A stretch of DNA of 9,056 nt from positions 1-9,056 of the forward strand of contig DASUNQ010000275.1 of assembly GCA_036277075.1 (NCBI GenBank), in the 5' to 3' direction. The translations under genes and the position numbers were made by a program. Shown here piece after piece: positions 1-5,705 of the stretch. The stretch is from DASUNQ01 sp036277075 (GTDB lineage Bacteria > Acidobacteriota > Thermoanaerobaculia > Multivoradales > UBA5704). Each line of letters begins with the position of its first letter. The stretch's first letter is position 1. A model generated the notes under the pieces. It had not been told where the DNA came from, searched no databases, and saw nothing but the letters and a program-made list of their open reading frames with translations.

Positions 1-387
1 GAGCTGCGCCAGCTCGAGGAGGTCGGCCGAGACGAGGTCGGTCTTCGTCAGCGCCACCAGGCCGGCGGGGATGCCGAGGAGCGAGCAGACCGCCAGGTGC
101 TCGCGGGTCTGCGGCTTGACCCCCTCGTCGGCGGCGACGACGAGGAGCATGATGCGGATGCCCCCGAGGCCGGCGAGCGCGTTGTGCAGGAAGCGCTCGT
201 GGCCGGGGACGTCGACGAAGCCGACCTGGAGGTCGCCGTCGAAGAGGTAGGCGAAGCCGAGGTCGATCGTGATCCCGCGCGCCTTCTCCTCGGCCCAGCG
301 GTCGCAGTCGATGCCGGTCAGGGCCTGGACGAGGCGGGTCTTGCCGTGGTCGATGTGGCCGGCGGTGCCGACGACGGCGCGGCGCAC
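1..387 (-). CDS. selB: Selenocysteine-specific translation elongation factor SelB, N-terminal part (runs off left edge)
   Basis: SelB is the EF-Tu-like GTPase that carries selenocysteinyl-tRNA to UGA codons marked by a SECIS element. The 129 visible codons make up most of the G domain. G1/P-loop is GHIDHGKT (residues 10-17), the switch I Thr lies in RGITIDLGFAY (37-47), G3 is DVPGHE (59-64) and G4 is TKTD (114-117). The segment GIDCDRWAEEKARGITIDLG is typical of SelB rather than EF-Tu or IF2. The start is a GTG at 387, preceded by AGGCGG (400-395) with a 7-nt spacer. The reading frame stays open upstream, but this GTG gives the usual short lead into the P-loop. It lies 13 bp after the yqeY stop, so the two genes are probably co-transcribed. 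The tRNA-binding and C-terminal winged-helix domains lie outside the window. The family call is firm. Confidence 0.95.
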   Translation of the reverse strand, partial: MRRAVVGTAGHIDHGKTRLVQALTGIDCDRWAEEKARGITIDLGFAYLFDGDLQVGFVDVPGHERFLHNALAGLGGIRIMLLVVAADEGVKPQTREHLAVCSLLGIPAGLVALTKTDLVSADLLELAQL

Positions 388-400
388 GGGACGGCCGCCT

Positions 401-865
401 TCAGCCGGCGGCGCGCCCGGCCAGGACCTCGCGGGCGATGCGGTTGATCGTCGCGCCGTCCGCGGCGGAGCCGAAGCGGGCGAGCATCTCCTTCATCACC
501 GGGCCGATGGCGGCGGGGCCGGCGAGGCCGCGCGCCGCCACCAGCTCCTCGATCGCGGCGCGGATCTGCTCCTCGTCGGCCTGGGCGGGCAGGTAGCCGG
601 AGAGCAGCAGCGCCTCCCGCTCCTCCTTCTCCGCCAGCTCCGGGCGCGCCCCCTGCCGGTACTGCGCCGAGGCCTCTTCGCGCTGTTTGACCGACTTGCG
701 GACGAGCGCGACGAACCCCGCCTCGTCGACCTCGCCGCCGCGGCGGATGCGCTCGTTCTTGATCTCCGTCAGCAGGAGCCGGAGAGTCGAGAGCCGCTCC
801 TTCTGACCGGCCTTGAGGGCCTCCTTGAGATCGGACTCGATCCGCTGCTGAGGTGTCGTGGCCAT
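401..865 (-). CDS. yqeY: GatB/YqeY domain-containing protein
   Basis: A 154-residue protein, close to the usual size of about 150 for stand-alone YqeY proteins. The family pattern is clear: an N-terminal helix with TLRLLLTEIKNERI (27-40), then VRKSVKQREEASAQYRQG (55-72), ELAEKEE (76-82), the LSGYLPAQ signature (88-95) and a small C-terminal domain containing GPVMKEML (121-128). The fold is shared with the tail of the GatB subunit of the tRNA-dependent amidotransferase, which contacts tRNA. The role of stand-alone YqeY is not well established, though a tRNA-linked function is usually inferred. The ATG at 865 lies only 6 nt after a perfect TATAAT (877-872) and there is no Shine-Dalgarno in between, so the message may start at or near the start codon. 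It is the first gene of an operon with selB. Confidence 0.93.
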   Translation of the reverse strand: MATTPQQRIESDLKEALKAGQKERLSTLRLLLTEIKNERIRRGGEVDEAGFVALVRKSVKQREEASAQYRQGARPELAEKEEREALLLSGYLPAQADEEQIRAAIEELVAARGLAGPAAIGPVMKEMLARFGSAADGATINRIAREVLAGRAAG

Positions 866-871
866 GCGTCG

Positions 872-877
872 ATTATA
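872..877 (-). promoter_or_regulatory. -10 box (TATAAT) of yqeY-selB, leaderless-type arrangement
   Basis: A perfect TATAAT on the minus strand (877 to 872) ends 6 nt before the yqeY ATG at 865. Transcription normally begins about 6-8 nt downstream of a -10 box, so the transcript would begin at about the A of the start codon. I see no TTGACA-like -35 at 16-19 bp upstream; that region is a run of G on this strand. The box is flanked by an inverted repeat, CATGC (863-867) and GCATG (882-886). The match is exact in a very GC-rich context, but activity is inferred. Confidence 0.55.
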
Positions 878-916
878 GGAGGCATGTGCGTTGCACCCCC
901 CTCCGGCGCACGCGCG

Positions 917-925
917 AAGGAGGTG
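917..925 (+). promoter_or_regulatory. Strong Shine-Dalgarno that fixes the start of the baeRF gene
   Basis: AAGGAGGTG lies 6 nt before the ATG at 932, a near-perfect match to the anti-Shine-Dalgarno sequence of 16S rRNA. An in-frame ATG at 884 has AGGAGG (877-882) only 1 nt upstream, too close to use, and would add 16 residues without family similarity. The start at 932 is therefore preferred. Confidence 0.8.
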
Positions 926-931
926 CCCACG

Positions 932-2143
932 ATGACGAGAGCCGAGCCCCCCCTGCCCGTCGAAGTCGCCGCGCCCGGTCCGTTGAGCCGCGAGGAGGTC
1001 CGCGGCCTGCTCGAGCCCCGCTCCGGCCCCTGCGTCTCGATCTTCCTGCCCACCGTGCGGGCGGGGGCGGAGACGCAGCAGAACCCGATCCGCTGGAAGA
1101 ACCTGCTGCGCGCCGCCGAGGAGCGGCTCGCGGCGCGGGGCGTCCGCAAGGCGGAGTCCGAGGAGCTGCTGGCGCCGTTGCGCGCGCTCCAGGAGGACCA
1201 CGACTTCTGGCAGCACCAGAGCGAGGGCCTCGCCGTCTTCCGCGCCCCCGACCTGCTGCGGGCCTACCGCCTGCCGCTGCCGTTCGACGAGCTGGCGGCG
1301 GTCGAGGACCGCTTCCATCTCAAGCCCCTCTTCCCGTACTTCGACGGCGACGGCCGGTTCTACGTCCTGGCGCTGGCGATGCACGACATCCGCCTCTTCC
1401 TCGGCAGCCGCTGGAGCCTCGAGGAGGTGGAGCTCGTCGGGGTGCCGCGGAGCATGGAGGAGGCGGTCGGGGAGGAGGTCGGGCAGAAGCCGCTGCAGTA
1501 CAGCCAGACCGGCCCCGGGGCGCGGGTGAACCACGGCGCGCCTGGGTACTACACCCACGGCGCCAGCGAGGACGACACCAAGACCGCCCTCTTCCAGTTC
1601 TTCAAGCGTGTGGAGGCGGGGCTCCAGAAGCAGATCGACCGCAAGACTCCGCTGGTGCTCGCCGGCGTCGACTATCTGCTGCCGATCTACCGCGAGGCGT
1701 CGCAGCACCCGCACCTGCTCGCCGAGGCGGTGCTCGGCAATCCCGAGGTCCTGCGGCCGGAGGAGCTGCACGCCGCGGCCTGGAAGCTGGTCGAGCCGCG
1801 CTTCCTCGAGCGGCGGCGGCGCGCCGCGGAGCGCTACCGCGAGCTGACCGGCACCGGGCTCGCCACCGGCCAGCTCGAGCTGGTCGTCGGCGCCGCCCAC
1901 GACGGGCGCGTCGAGACGCTCTTCGCGCCGCTCGGCGTGCGCCGCTGGGGGAGCTGGGACCCCGCGGAGCGGACGGTGCGCCTCGACGGCGGAGCGGACG
2001 GCGCCGAGCCGCCCGCGGGGACGGAGGACCTGCTTGACCTGGCGGCGATCCAGGCCCTCCTCCACGGCGGCGAGGTGTTCGCCGTGCCGCCGGAGGAAGT
2101 GCCGGAGAAGGACGCGCCGCTGGCGGCGATCTTCCGCTGGTGA
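932..2143 (+). CDS. baeRF-family protein (bacterial relative of archaeo-eukaryotic release factor 1)
   Basis: A 403-residue cytoplasmic protein with no signal peptide or membrane segment. Family landmarks recalled for the baeRF group (family 7-like): CVSIFLPT (34-41), QNPIRWKNLL (50-59), FWQHQSEGLAVF (92-103), a core strand pair FYVLALAMHDIRLFLGSR (143-160), an HG-containing loop before a helix (209-231), LVLAGVDYLLPIYREA (241-256), GNPEVL (269-274), and a tail ending APLAAIFRW. These proteins share the eRF1 domain 2 RNase-H-like fold and are thought to act on peptidyl-tRNA or stalled ribosomes, but few have been tested. In the loop that probably corresponds to the GGQ motif this protein reads HGAS (209-212) and lacks the Gln. 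The gene is divergent from yqeY-selB (66-bp gap) and convergent with the kinase gene (48-bp gap). The family call is good; the subfamily and activity are less sure. Confidence 0.8.
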   Translation: MTRAEPPLPVEVAAPGPLSREEVRGLLEPRSGPCVSIFLPTVRAGAETQQNPIRWKNLLRAAEERLAARGVRKAESEELLAPLRALQEDHDFWQHQSEGLAVFRAPDLLRAYRLPLPFDELAAVEDRFHLKPLFPYFDGDGRFYVLALAMHDIRLFLGSRWSLEEVELVGVPRSMEEAVGEEVGQKPLQYSQTGPGARVNHGAPGYYTHGASEDDTKTALFQFFKRVEAGLQKQIDRKTPLVLAGVDYLLPIYREASQHPHLLAEAVLGNPEVLRPEELHAAAWKLVEPRFLERRRRAAERYRELTGTGLATGQLELVVGAAHDGRVETLFAPLGVRRWGSWDPAERTVRLDGGADGAEPPAGTEDLLDLAAIQALLHGGEVFAVPPEEVPEKDAPLAAIFRW

Positions 2144-2191
2144 GCGCGCCGCCGGGCATACTCGGCGTCCAAACTCTCCCGAAGAGAAGAA

Positions 2192-4021
2192 CTACCCCAT
2201 CGGCAGCTCGATGGTGAACACCGTGCCGCGCGGGCGGTTGTCTTCGACGCGGATCGTGCCCTGGTGTTCGGTGACGACGCGGTGGACGATCGCGAGGCCG
2301 AGGCCGGTGCCGCGGCCCTTGGTGGAGAAGTAGGGGAGGAAGAGCTTCTCCTTCGACTCCGGCGGGATCCCGGGGCCGGTGTCGGCGACCTGGATCTCGA
2401 GGTGCCCGTCGGCCGCCATCGCCCGCACCTCCACCCGTCCGGGCGGCGCCGTCGCCTCGACGGCGTTGTCGACCAGGTTGATCAGCGCGCGCTTGATCTG
2501 CTCGGGGTCCAGCCAGGCCTCGCCGACCTCCGGCGAGACCGCTCCCTCGACCGCCACCCCCGGCTTGACCCCGCGATAGAGGTGCAGCGTCTCGTCCACC
2601 AGCCTGCCGAGGTCCACCCGCGCGGGCCGCGGCCGCGGCATCCGCGCGTAGCGCGAGAACTCGTCGACCATGGCCTGCATCGTCGCCACCTCGCGGACGA
2701 TGACCTCCACCCCCTCCTCGATCGCCGCGCCGAGCCCGGGGTCGCCGTGGCGCTGCTTGACCAGCAGGCGCTCCGCGGCCAGGCGGATCGGCGTCAGCGG
2801 GTTCTTGATCTCGTGCGCCAGCCGCCGCGCCGCCTCGTTCCAGGCGGCGAGCTGCCGCGCCTCGAGCAGCTCCTGCGTCCGCCGCTCGAGCAGCTCGCGG
2901 CTCGCCTCGAGCTCCGCCGTCATGCGGTTGAACGAGGTGACGAGCACGCCCAGCTCGTCGTCGGCCGCCACCTCGACGCGGTGCGAGAGCTCGCCGCCGC
3001 TGATCCGCCGCGTGCCCTCGGCCAGGGCGAGGATCGGCACCGTCACGCGCCGCGCCAGGTAGAGCCCCACCCAGGAGGAGGCGAGGAGTATGAGGAGCGT
3101 CACCATGAGGAATATCAGCAGGTGGCTGGCCCGCAGGTCGTCCTTCTGCACCTCGAGCTGGCGGAAGGTCTGGTGGGCCTGGACGAGCGCCTCGCTGCGC
3201 GCCGCCAGCTCCGGGTCGAGGAGGTCGCCGGCGACCACTACCGTCGTCAGCCCCAGCCGCTCCCCCGGCTCGGCGACCGCGGCGAGGAGCAGCCGCCCGC
3301 GCCCCCCCGGCGGCTCCTGGCGGCGCAGCGCCCGGCCCTTGCGCGCCGCCTCCTCGAGCAGGTCGCGGCCGGGCTCCGGGAGGTCGGGCAGCCCGGCGCG
3401 CGGGTCGACGACCGCCTGCACGAACTCCGTCCCCTGATAGACGGCGAGGAGGTCCACCCCCAGCTCCGGCGCCAGCGCGCGCAGCCGGCGCGCCAGCGCG
3501 CGGCGCTGGGCCGGGCTGTCGAGATCGAGCGGCTCGAGCTCGCGCAGCACCCGCCGCGCGCTGCGCACGGAGTCCTCCTCGATCTGGCGGTAGAGCGCCT
3601 GGGCCACGGCGCTGCCCTGCTCGAGCGCCGGCCGCACGGGGGCGTTGAACCAGCGGTCGAAGGACCCCTGGAGGAGCTCGGCGGCGAGCAGGAAGAGGAG
3701 CAGGACCGGGATGAGCGAGAGCCCGATGTAGGAGGCGACCAGCTTGGTCTTGAACTTCGAGCCCAAGACCCGGTGCCGGCGCTCGACCGCGAGCTTGAAG
3801 AGGTTGCGGAGGAGGATGAAGAGGACGATGAGGATGAGGACGACGTTGGCGTACCAGAGGACGAAGAGCAGGAGTCGGTTGGCGACCAGCACCGCCGGCA
3901 GGTCGCGCTCGCGCAGCAGGAGGTAGAACACCGCGACGAGGACGGCCAGCAGCGCCCCCAGACCGCCGACGATGAGACGGGTGTCCTTGCGGTGGCGCAG
4001 GAGCCGGTCGCGCAGGTCCAC
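2192..4021 (-). CDS. ntrY: NtrY-family membrane sensor histidine kinase
   Basis: A 609-residue inner-membrane kinase. There are three N-terminal hydrophobic segments (about 15-36, 47-72, 95-116), an extracytoplasmic sensor region (about 117-298), a fourth membrane segment (about 299-321), a HAMP domain (about 322-374, ending DDELGVLVTSFNRMTAEL), and a short coiled coil. HisKA follows with ARRLAHEIKNPLTPIRLAAERL (phospho-acceptor His403), then HATPase_c: N box INLVDNAVEA (514-523), G1 DTGPGI (547-552), F box FLPYFSTK (561-568) and G2 GRGTGLGLAI (569-578). All catalytic elements are intact. The HEIKNPLTPI context and N-terminal layout match NtrY, a nitrogen- or envelope-responsive kinase that normally phosphorylates NtrX. 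The PAS domain usual between HAMP and HisKA is absent. The start is GTG at 4021, 9 bp after the DUF4390 stop, with TAGGA overlapping that stop. No response regulator follows. Confidence 0.93.
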   Translation of the reverse strand: MDLRDRLLRHRKDTRLIVGGLGALLAVLVAVFYLLLRERDLPAVLVANRLLLFVLWYANVVLILIVLFILLRNLFKLAVERRHRVLGSKFKTKLVASYIGLSLIPVLLLFLLAAELLQGSFDRWFNAPVRPALEQGSAVAQALYRQIEEDSVRSARRVLRELEPLDLDSPAQRRALARRLRALAPELGVDLLAVYQGTEFVQAVVDPRAGLPDLPEPGRDLLEEAARKGRALRRQEPPGGRGRLLLAAVAEPGERLGLTTVVVAGDLLDPELAARSEALVQAHQTFRQLEVQKDDLRASHLLIFLMVTLLILLASSWVGLYLARRVTVPILALAEGTRRISGGELSHRVEVAADDELGVLVTSFNRMTAELEASRELLERRTQELLEARQLAAWNEAARRLAHEIKNPLTPIRLAAERLLVKQRHGDPGLGAAIEEGVEVIVREVATMQAMVDEFSRYARMPRPRPARVDLGRLVDETLHLYRGVKPGVAVEGAVSPEVGEAWLDPEQIKRALINLVDNAVEATAPPGRVEVRAMAADGHLEIQVADTGPGIPPESKEKLFLPYFSTKGRGTGLGLAIVHRVVTEHQGTIRVEDNRPRGTVFTIELPMG

Positions 4022-4030
4022 GGCGGCGTC

Positions 4031-4573
4031 CTACCCCGCCCCCGGGACGCGGAACTTCCGCGACTCGGCCCAGGCGGTGGCGATGCGCGCGGGGATCAGC
4101 GCCAGGACCATGCGCGTGCCGAGCTCGGCGCGCGCCCGCACCAGCAGGCGCTGGCCGCGCGGCGCGTCCTCGAGGGTGAAGACCGGCACCGCCTCGATGC
4201 GCGTCATCGCGCGCTCCAGGCTGCGGCGGTCGCGCACCGTGCGGGCGTCGATGAGCTTGTCGTCGAGCCGGTAGTTGACGGTCGTCTCCTGGGTGACGGC
4301 GTCGTAGACCGCCGCCACCTCGAGGGTCGTCGACGCGAGCCCGCGGTCGAACCAGCGCTTGCGGTCGCGCAGCAGCTCGAAGCGGTAGACGATCGGGGTC
4401 GGGAGCCCGCTCTGCAGGCGGGCGAGGAGGGCGCCGTCGAGGGCGTTGCGCAGGACGACCGAGGCGAGGACGCGCTGGCCGTCCACCGCCACCTGCAGGT
4501 TCGAGACGCTCGCCTCCGGTCCCCCCTCGGCGAGCAGCAGGAGCAGCCCGAGCAGGCCCGCGCGGCACGTCAT
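4031..4573 (-). CDS. DUF4390 domain-containing exported protein
   Basis: A 180-residue protein with a short hydrophobic N-terminus (LLGLLLLLAEG, residues 7-17) and probable signal-peptidase cleavage near EA|SV (20-22), so it should act in the periplasm. The DUF4390 pattern is visible: an early strand SNLQVAVDGQRVLASVVLRN, then GLPTPIVYRFELLRDRKRWFD (56-76) and a Thr-rich strand followed by YDAVTQETTVNYRLDD (90-105). The molecular function of DUF4390 is unknown. In other bacteria, notably betaproteobacteria, a DUF4390 gene commonly lies directly upstream of ntrY, as here (9-bp gap), so it probably works with the kinase, perhaps in signal sensing. No clear Shine-Dalgarno precedes the ATG at 4573. 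A -10-like TACACT (4589-4584) lies 10 nt upstream, suggesting a very short 5' leader. Confidence 0.85.
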   Translation of the reverse strand: MTCRAGLLGLLLLLAEGGPEASVSNLQVAVDGQRVLASVVLRNALDGALLARLQSGLPTPIVYRFELLRDRKRWFDRGLASTTLEVAAVYDAVTQETTVNYRLDDKLIDARTVRDRRSLERAMTRIEAVPVFTLEDAPRGQRLLVRARAELGTRMVLALIPARIATAWAESRKFRVPGAG

Positions 4574-4583
4574 CGGTCCGGCC

Positions 4584-4604
4584 AGTGTACCGCGCGGGTA
4601 GACT
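4584..4604. promoter_or_regulatory. Symmetric divergent promoter/dyad between DUF4390 and smpB
   Basis: A 21-bp imperfect palindrome centred on 4594 has arms AGTGTACC (4584-4591) and GGTAGACT (4597-4604); 7 of 10 base pairs match. Each outer arm is a -10-like hexamer facing outward: TACACT on the minus strand (4589-4584) towards DUF4390-ntrY, and TAGACT on the plus strand (4599-4604), ending 7 nt before the smpB ATG. With start sites about 7 nt downstream of each box, smpB would be leaderless and DUF4390 would have a leader of only a few bases. No -35 box is evident for either. The same dyad could instead be, or also be, a binding site for a dimeric regulator. The sequence symmetry is observed; the function is inferred. 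Confidence 0.5.
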
Positions 4605-4611
4605 CGAGCGC

Positions 4612-5088
4612 ATGGCGAAGCCGGGCAAGGACGGGGTGCGCAGCCTGGCCCAGAACCGCCGTGCGCTGCACGACTACCACGTGCTCGAGCGGCTGGAGGC
4701 GGGGGTCGAGCTGACCGGCACGGAGGTCAAGGCGGCGCGCGCCGGCAAGGTCCAGCTCAAGGACAGCTACGTGTCCGTCGACGGCGAGCAGGCCTGGCTG
4801 GTCGGCGCCCACATCAGCCCCTACAGCCACGGCAACCGCGAGAACCACGACCCCGAGCGGCGGCGGCGCCTGCTGCTCAAGCGGCGCGAGATCGAGCGCC
4901 TGTTCGGGCGCACGCAGGTCCAGGGGCTGACCGTCGTGCCGCTGGCGGTCTATCTCAAGGGGAACTGGATCAAGCTCGAGCTCGGGCTGGTCCAGGGTAA
5001 GAAGCTCTACGACAAGCGCGAGGCCGAGAAGCGGCGCGTCCTCGACCGCGAGATGGAGGAGGCGGTGCGCGAGCGCGCGCGAGGATGA
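4612..5088 (+). CDS. smpB: SsrA-binding protein SmpB
   Basis: SmpB binds tmRNA (SsrA) and takes it to stalled ribosomes for trans-translation and tagging of the incomplete protein. This protein has 158 residues, the normal length. Landmarks: NRRALHDYHVLERLEAGVEL (15-34), TGTEVKAARAGKVQLKDSYV (35-54), the HISPYSHGN segment (67-75) followed by DPERRRRLLLKRREIERL (80-97), GLTVVPLAVYLKGNWIKLEL (105-124) and the basic C-terminal tail GKKLYDKREAEKRR (129-142) that enters the mRNA channel. The ATG at 4612 is chosen because the protein then begins with the usual short Lys-rich lead; a GTG at 4585 in the same frame lies inside the promoter dyad. No Shine-Dalgarno is present, consistent with a leaderless message. 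The gene ends 3 bp from the convergent YbjN-domain gene. The ssrA gene itself is not in the window. Confidence 0.97.
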   Translation: MAKPGKDGVRSLAQNRRALHDYHVLERLEAGVELTGTEVKAARAGKVQLKDSYVSVDGEQAWLVGAHISPYSHGNRENHDPERRRRLLLKRREIERLFGRTQVQGLTVVPLAVYLKGNWIKLELGLVQGKKLYDKREAEKRRVLDREMEEAVRERARG

Positions 5089-5091
5089 GAC

Positions 5092-5580
5092 CTACGCCTC
5101 GACCTCGGTACCGGCTTCCGTGCGCCGCCGGCGACCGCCGGTGTCCTGGATGCGCTCGAGGGCGGTCTGGCCGCCGTACTTGTCGACGATCCGGTCGTCG
5201 TAGTCGTCGGCGACGGTGGCCACCGCGGCGATCGCGCCGAGGAGGTTGCGCCGCTCGAGGGAGTGGCCGAAGAGCGAGTGGGCGATGAAGATGTCGTCGC
5301 CCACCAGCGAGAAGGAGCCGAAGAGGATGCCGTGGTTGAGCTCGAGCAGGCCGAGCAGCAGCTCCTCGCTCACCTCGACCCCCTGCACGCAGTAGGACAT
5401 GACCGTGACCACCGCCTCCTCGGGGCCGTAGGGCTCGACCGAGATCTCCAGGACCGTGGTGCCGTAGCGGACGTAGAAGTGGTCCGTCGCCGGGTCGTGG
5501 TACGGCTCGTCGAACAGCTCGCGCAGGTACTCGTCGACCCGGTGGAAGGTCTGTTCCTGGACCTCGTGCTCGAACCGCAT
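5092..5580 (-). CDS. YbjN domain-containing protein
   Basis: A 162-residue acidic cytoplasmic protein with no signal peptide or membrane helix. It fits the YbjN fold, which resembles type III secretion chaperones: an N-terminal helix (VDEYLRELFDE, 15-25), strands FYVRYGTTVLEISVEPYG (35-52) and AVVTVMSYCVQGVEV (56-70), a helix SEELLLGLLELNHGILFGSF (71-90), then DDIFIAHSLFGHSL (95-108), a final helix ending VADDYDDRIVDKYGG, and a charged tail with an RRRR patch (150-153). YbjN proteins have been linked to stress and motility phenotypes but have no defined biochemical activity. The ATG at 5580 has GGAGG (5593-5589) with an 8-nt spacer. The gene is convergent with smpB and divergent from the FadL-type gene. 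Confidence 0.8.
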   Translation of the reverse strand: MRFEHEVQEQTFHRVDEYLRELFDEPYHDPATDHFYVRYGTTVLEISVEPYGPEEAVVTVMSYCVQGVEVSEELLLGLLELNHGILFGSFSLVGDDIFIAHSLFGHSLERRNLLGAIAAVATVADDYDDRIVDKYGGQTALERIQDTGGRRRRTEAGTEVEA

Positions 5581-5588
5581 CTCCGTAT

Positions 5589-5607
5589 CCTCCGGGCGCC
5601 TACTCTA
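5589..5607 (-). promoter_or_regulatory. Putative -10 box and ribosome-binding site of the YbjN-domain gene
   Basis: On the minus strand, TAGAGT (5607-5602) is a possible -10 box and GGAGG (5593-5589) is a good Shine-Dalgarno 8 nt before the ATG at 5580. No -35 match is seen 17 bp upstream, where the sequence is only alternating C and G. The box is flanked by CCGGG (5592-5596) and CCCGG (5610-5614). The Shine-Dalgarno is convincing; the promoter is weak. Confidence 0.35.
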
Positions 5608-5632
5608 CTCCCGGCGCGGGGCGGCGCGCGGT

Positions 5633-5661
5633 TTGACTCCCCCCGGGGGCCGGGTTAGTGT
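5633..5661 (+). promoter_or_regulatory. Sigma70-type promoter of the FadL-SGNH operon
   Basis: TTGACT (5633-5638, five of six to TTGACA) and TAGTGT (5656-5661, with the key TA...T positions) are separated by exactly 17 bp. A start site near 5668 would leave a leader of about 38 nt before the ATG at 5706, including GAGGAG (5693-5698). The spacer contains a perfect 10-bp palindrome, CCCCCGGGGG (5640-5649). This is the best promoter match in the window; activity is inferred. Confidence 0.6.
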
Positions 5662-5705
5662 GCCGCGTCGTTCTTCCCGTTCCGATCCACAAGAGGAGAG
5701 TGAGC

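Noticed and set aside
866..2065. Upstream extension of yqeY through the baeRF gene (a 554-codon frame)
   Set aside because: The extension is antisense to the baeRF gene and has no similarity to a family. The YqeY domain fits a start at 865 with the usual length.
2147..2167. Possible bidirectional terminator between the baeRF and kinase genes
   Set aside because: Only a 5-bp CGCCG/CGGCG stem with an 8-11-nt loop and no T-run on either strand; too weak for a terminator call in DNA this GC-rich.
2144..2191. Search for a truncated ntrX or small gene after the kinase
   Set aside because: Only 48 bp separate the two convergent stop codons, with no reading frame of note and no response-regulator residues.
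4585..4611. Upstream GTG start for SmpB adding 9 residues
   Set aside because: It lies inside the divergent promoter dyad and adds residues not seen in SmpB proteins.
1602..4628. 1008-codon open frame on the minus strand across the kinase operon and the baeRF tail
   Set aside because: It is a different frame of the same strand as ntrY and DUF4390, rich in Arg, Pro, Ala and Gly, and crosses gene boundaries. High GC suppresses stop codons and creates such frames.
2264..4714. Very long open frame (816 codons) on the plus strand opposite the kinase and DUF4390 genes
   Set aside because: It is antisense to two genes with clear family motifs, has a His/Arg/Glu/Asp-rich low-complexity translation typical of shadow frames in high-GC DNA, and matches no domain I know.
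5658..5705. Upstream start for the FadL-type protein adding 16 residues
   Set aside because: This start lies within the -10 box (5656-5661), has no ribosome-binding site and would mask the signal peptide. The ATG at 5706 has a good GAGGAG.
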